Positions 6,319-8,278 of a stretch of 8,278 bases of DNA are shown piece by piece. Below the pieces are notes generated by a model that had not been told where the DNA came from, ran no database searches, and saw only the letters and a program-made list of their open reading frames with translations. Within the stretch, counting starts at the first letter, position 1. The number at the start of each line of letters is the position of its first letter. The stretch is from JBMOGA01 sp049318625 (GTDB lineage: Bacteria; Pseudomonadota; Alphaproteobacteria; Rhizobiales; Hyphomicrobiaceae), in contig JBMOGA010000108.1 of the NCBI GenBank assembly GCA_049318625.1, positions 1 to 8,278 on the forward strand. The letters run 5' to 3'. The position numbers were made by a program, and so were the translations under genes.

Positions 6319-6346
6319 CTGACAGTTATAGGCCAAATGCTATGCT
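6319..6346 (+). promoter_or_regulatory. Candidate sigma70-type promoter for the helicase gene
   Basis: CTGACA at 6319-6324 (five of six to TTGACA), a 16-base spacer, and TATGCT at 6341-6346 (four of six to TATAAT). Transcription would begin near 6353, about 20 bases before the helicase ATG, leaving room for the GAGG at 6367-6370. Confidence 0.5.
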
Positions 6347-6374
6347 TTGACCCAAGGTAAAATGCTGAGGCGAG

Positions 6375-8228
<1,854 letters not shown>

Positions 8229-8240
<12 letters not shown>

Positions 8241-8278
8241 ACTTGGGTCTTCGGTAGCCCCGTATCCTCGGTTGAGGC
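8229..8278. mobile_element. Probable end of an inserted element disrupting the helicase gene
   Basis: From about 8229 the sequence no longer encodes helicase-like protein in any forward frame, and the reading frame ends at once. The junction is cCTAGcaggttgttgaac; CTAG is a target duplicated by some IS5-group elements, and a TTGTTGAAC-like terminus is reminiscent of IS ends. A small CCTC-ggtt-GAGG hairpin lies at 8266-8277. No transposase is in the window, so the element's family is not established. Confidence 0.3.

Larger units (their letters stand above)
5967..6374. promoter_or_regulatory. Divergent control region between the QueC-like operon and the helicase
   Basis: About 408 bases between the two oppositely directed transcription units. 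It holds the possible 60-codon ORF on the minus strand, a leftward promoter candidate near 6175-6201 with a palindrome, and a rightward promoter candidate near 6319-6346. The stretch 6202-6318 shows no gene, strong hairpin or repeat that I can support. The divergent arrangement would allow joint control of the two units. Confidence 0.5.

Noticed and set aside
6132..6350. Plus-strand 72-codon frame in the divergent region
   Set aside because: Composition is not protein-like, there is no ribosome site, and it runs through the candidate promoters.

Overview
The window is GC-rich DNA that looks alphaproteobacterial, judged from codon choice and the style of its proteins; the genus cannot be fixed from the sequence. 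It appears to be one end of an integrated genomic island (ICE/IME-like), with recombination and replication genes on the left and cargo that looks like phage defence on the right. No rRNA, tRNA or CRISPR array is visible.

Left block (1-3074, all minus strand, reading leftwards): a small hypothetical protein, a family-A DNA polymerase with a decayed exonuclease-like N-terminus, a 127-residue winged-helix-like protein, an AlpA/excisionase-type HTH protein, and the first 35 codons of a tyrosine-recombinase-type integrase cut by the window edge. These genes are tightly packed: TGATG between the first two, short gaps after that. The AlpA-type reading frame stays open through the start of the integrase, so both appear to be encoded in the same DNA. 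The probable control region (3075-3295) carries a cluster of GTGACAT-type inverted and direct repeats.

Middle block (3296-5966, minus strand): a two-gene operon with an 8-base overlap. The upstream gene encodes a helical protein of 258 residues beginning Met-Gly. The downstream gene encodes a large QueC-like PP-loop protein with an intact SGGLDS loop and a four-cysteine zinc cluster, followed by a linker and a C-terminal domain that reads like an OmpR-type winged helix. No other queuosine-pathway gene is present. The arrangement resembles QueC-like enzymes repurposed in antiviral systems (QatC, type IV CBASS), but the partner genes of those systems are not in the window.

Right block (5967-8278): a divergent control region of about 400 bases with a good sigma70-like promoter for the rightward gene, a weaker leftward one overlapping a palindrome, and a possible 60-codon ORF. 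A SNF2/HepA-type helicase follows. It has both RecA-like domains through motif VI, but family resemblance stops just after the HLWNL segment and the frame ends three codons later, probably because a mobile element has inserted. The helicase is therefore probably a broken member of a larger defence cassette, while the QueC-like operon looks intact.
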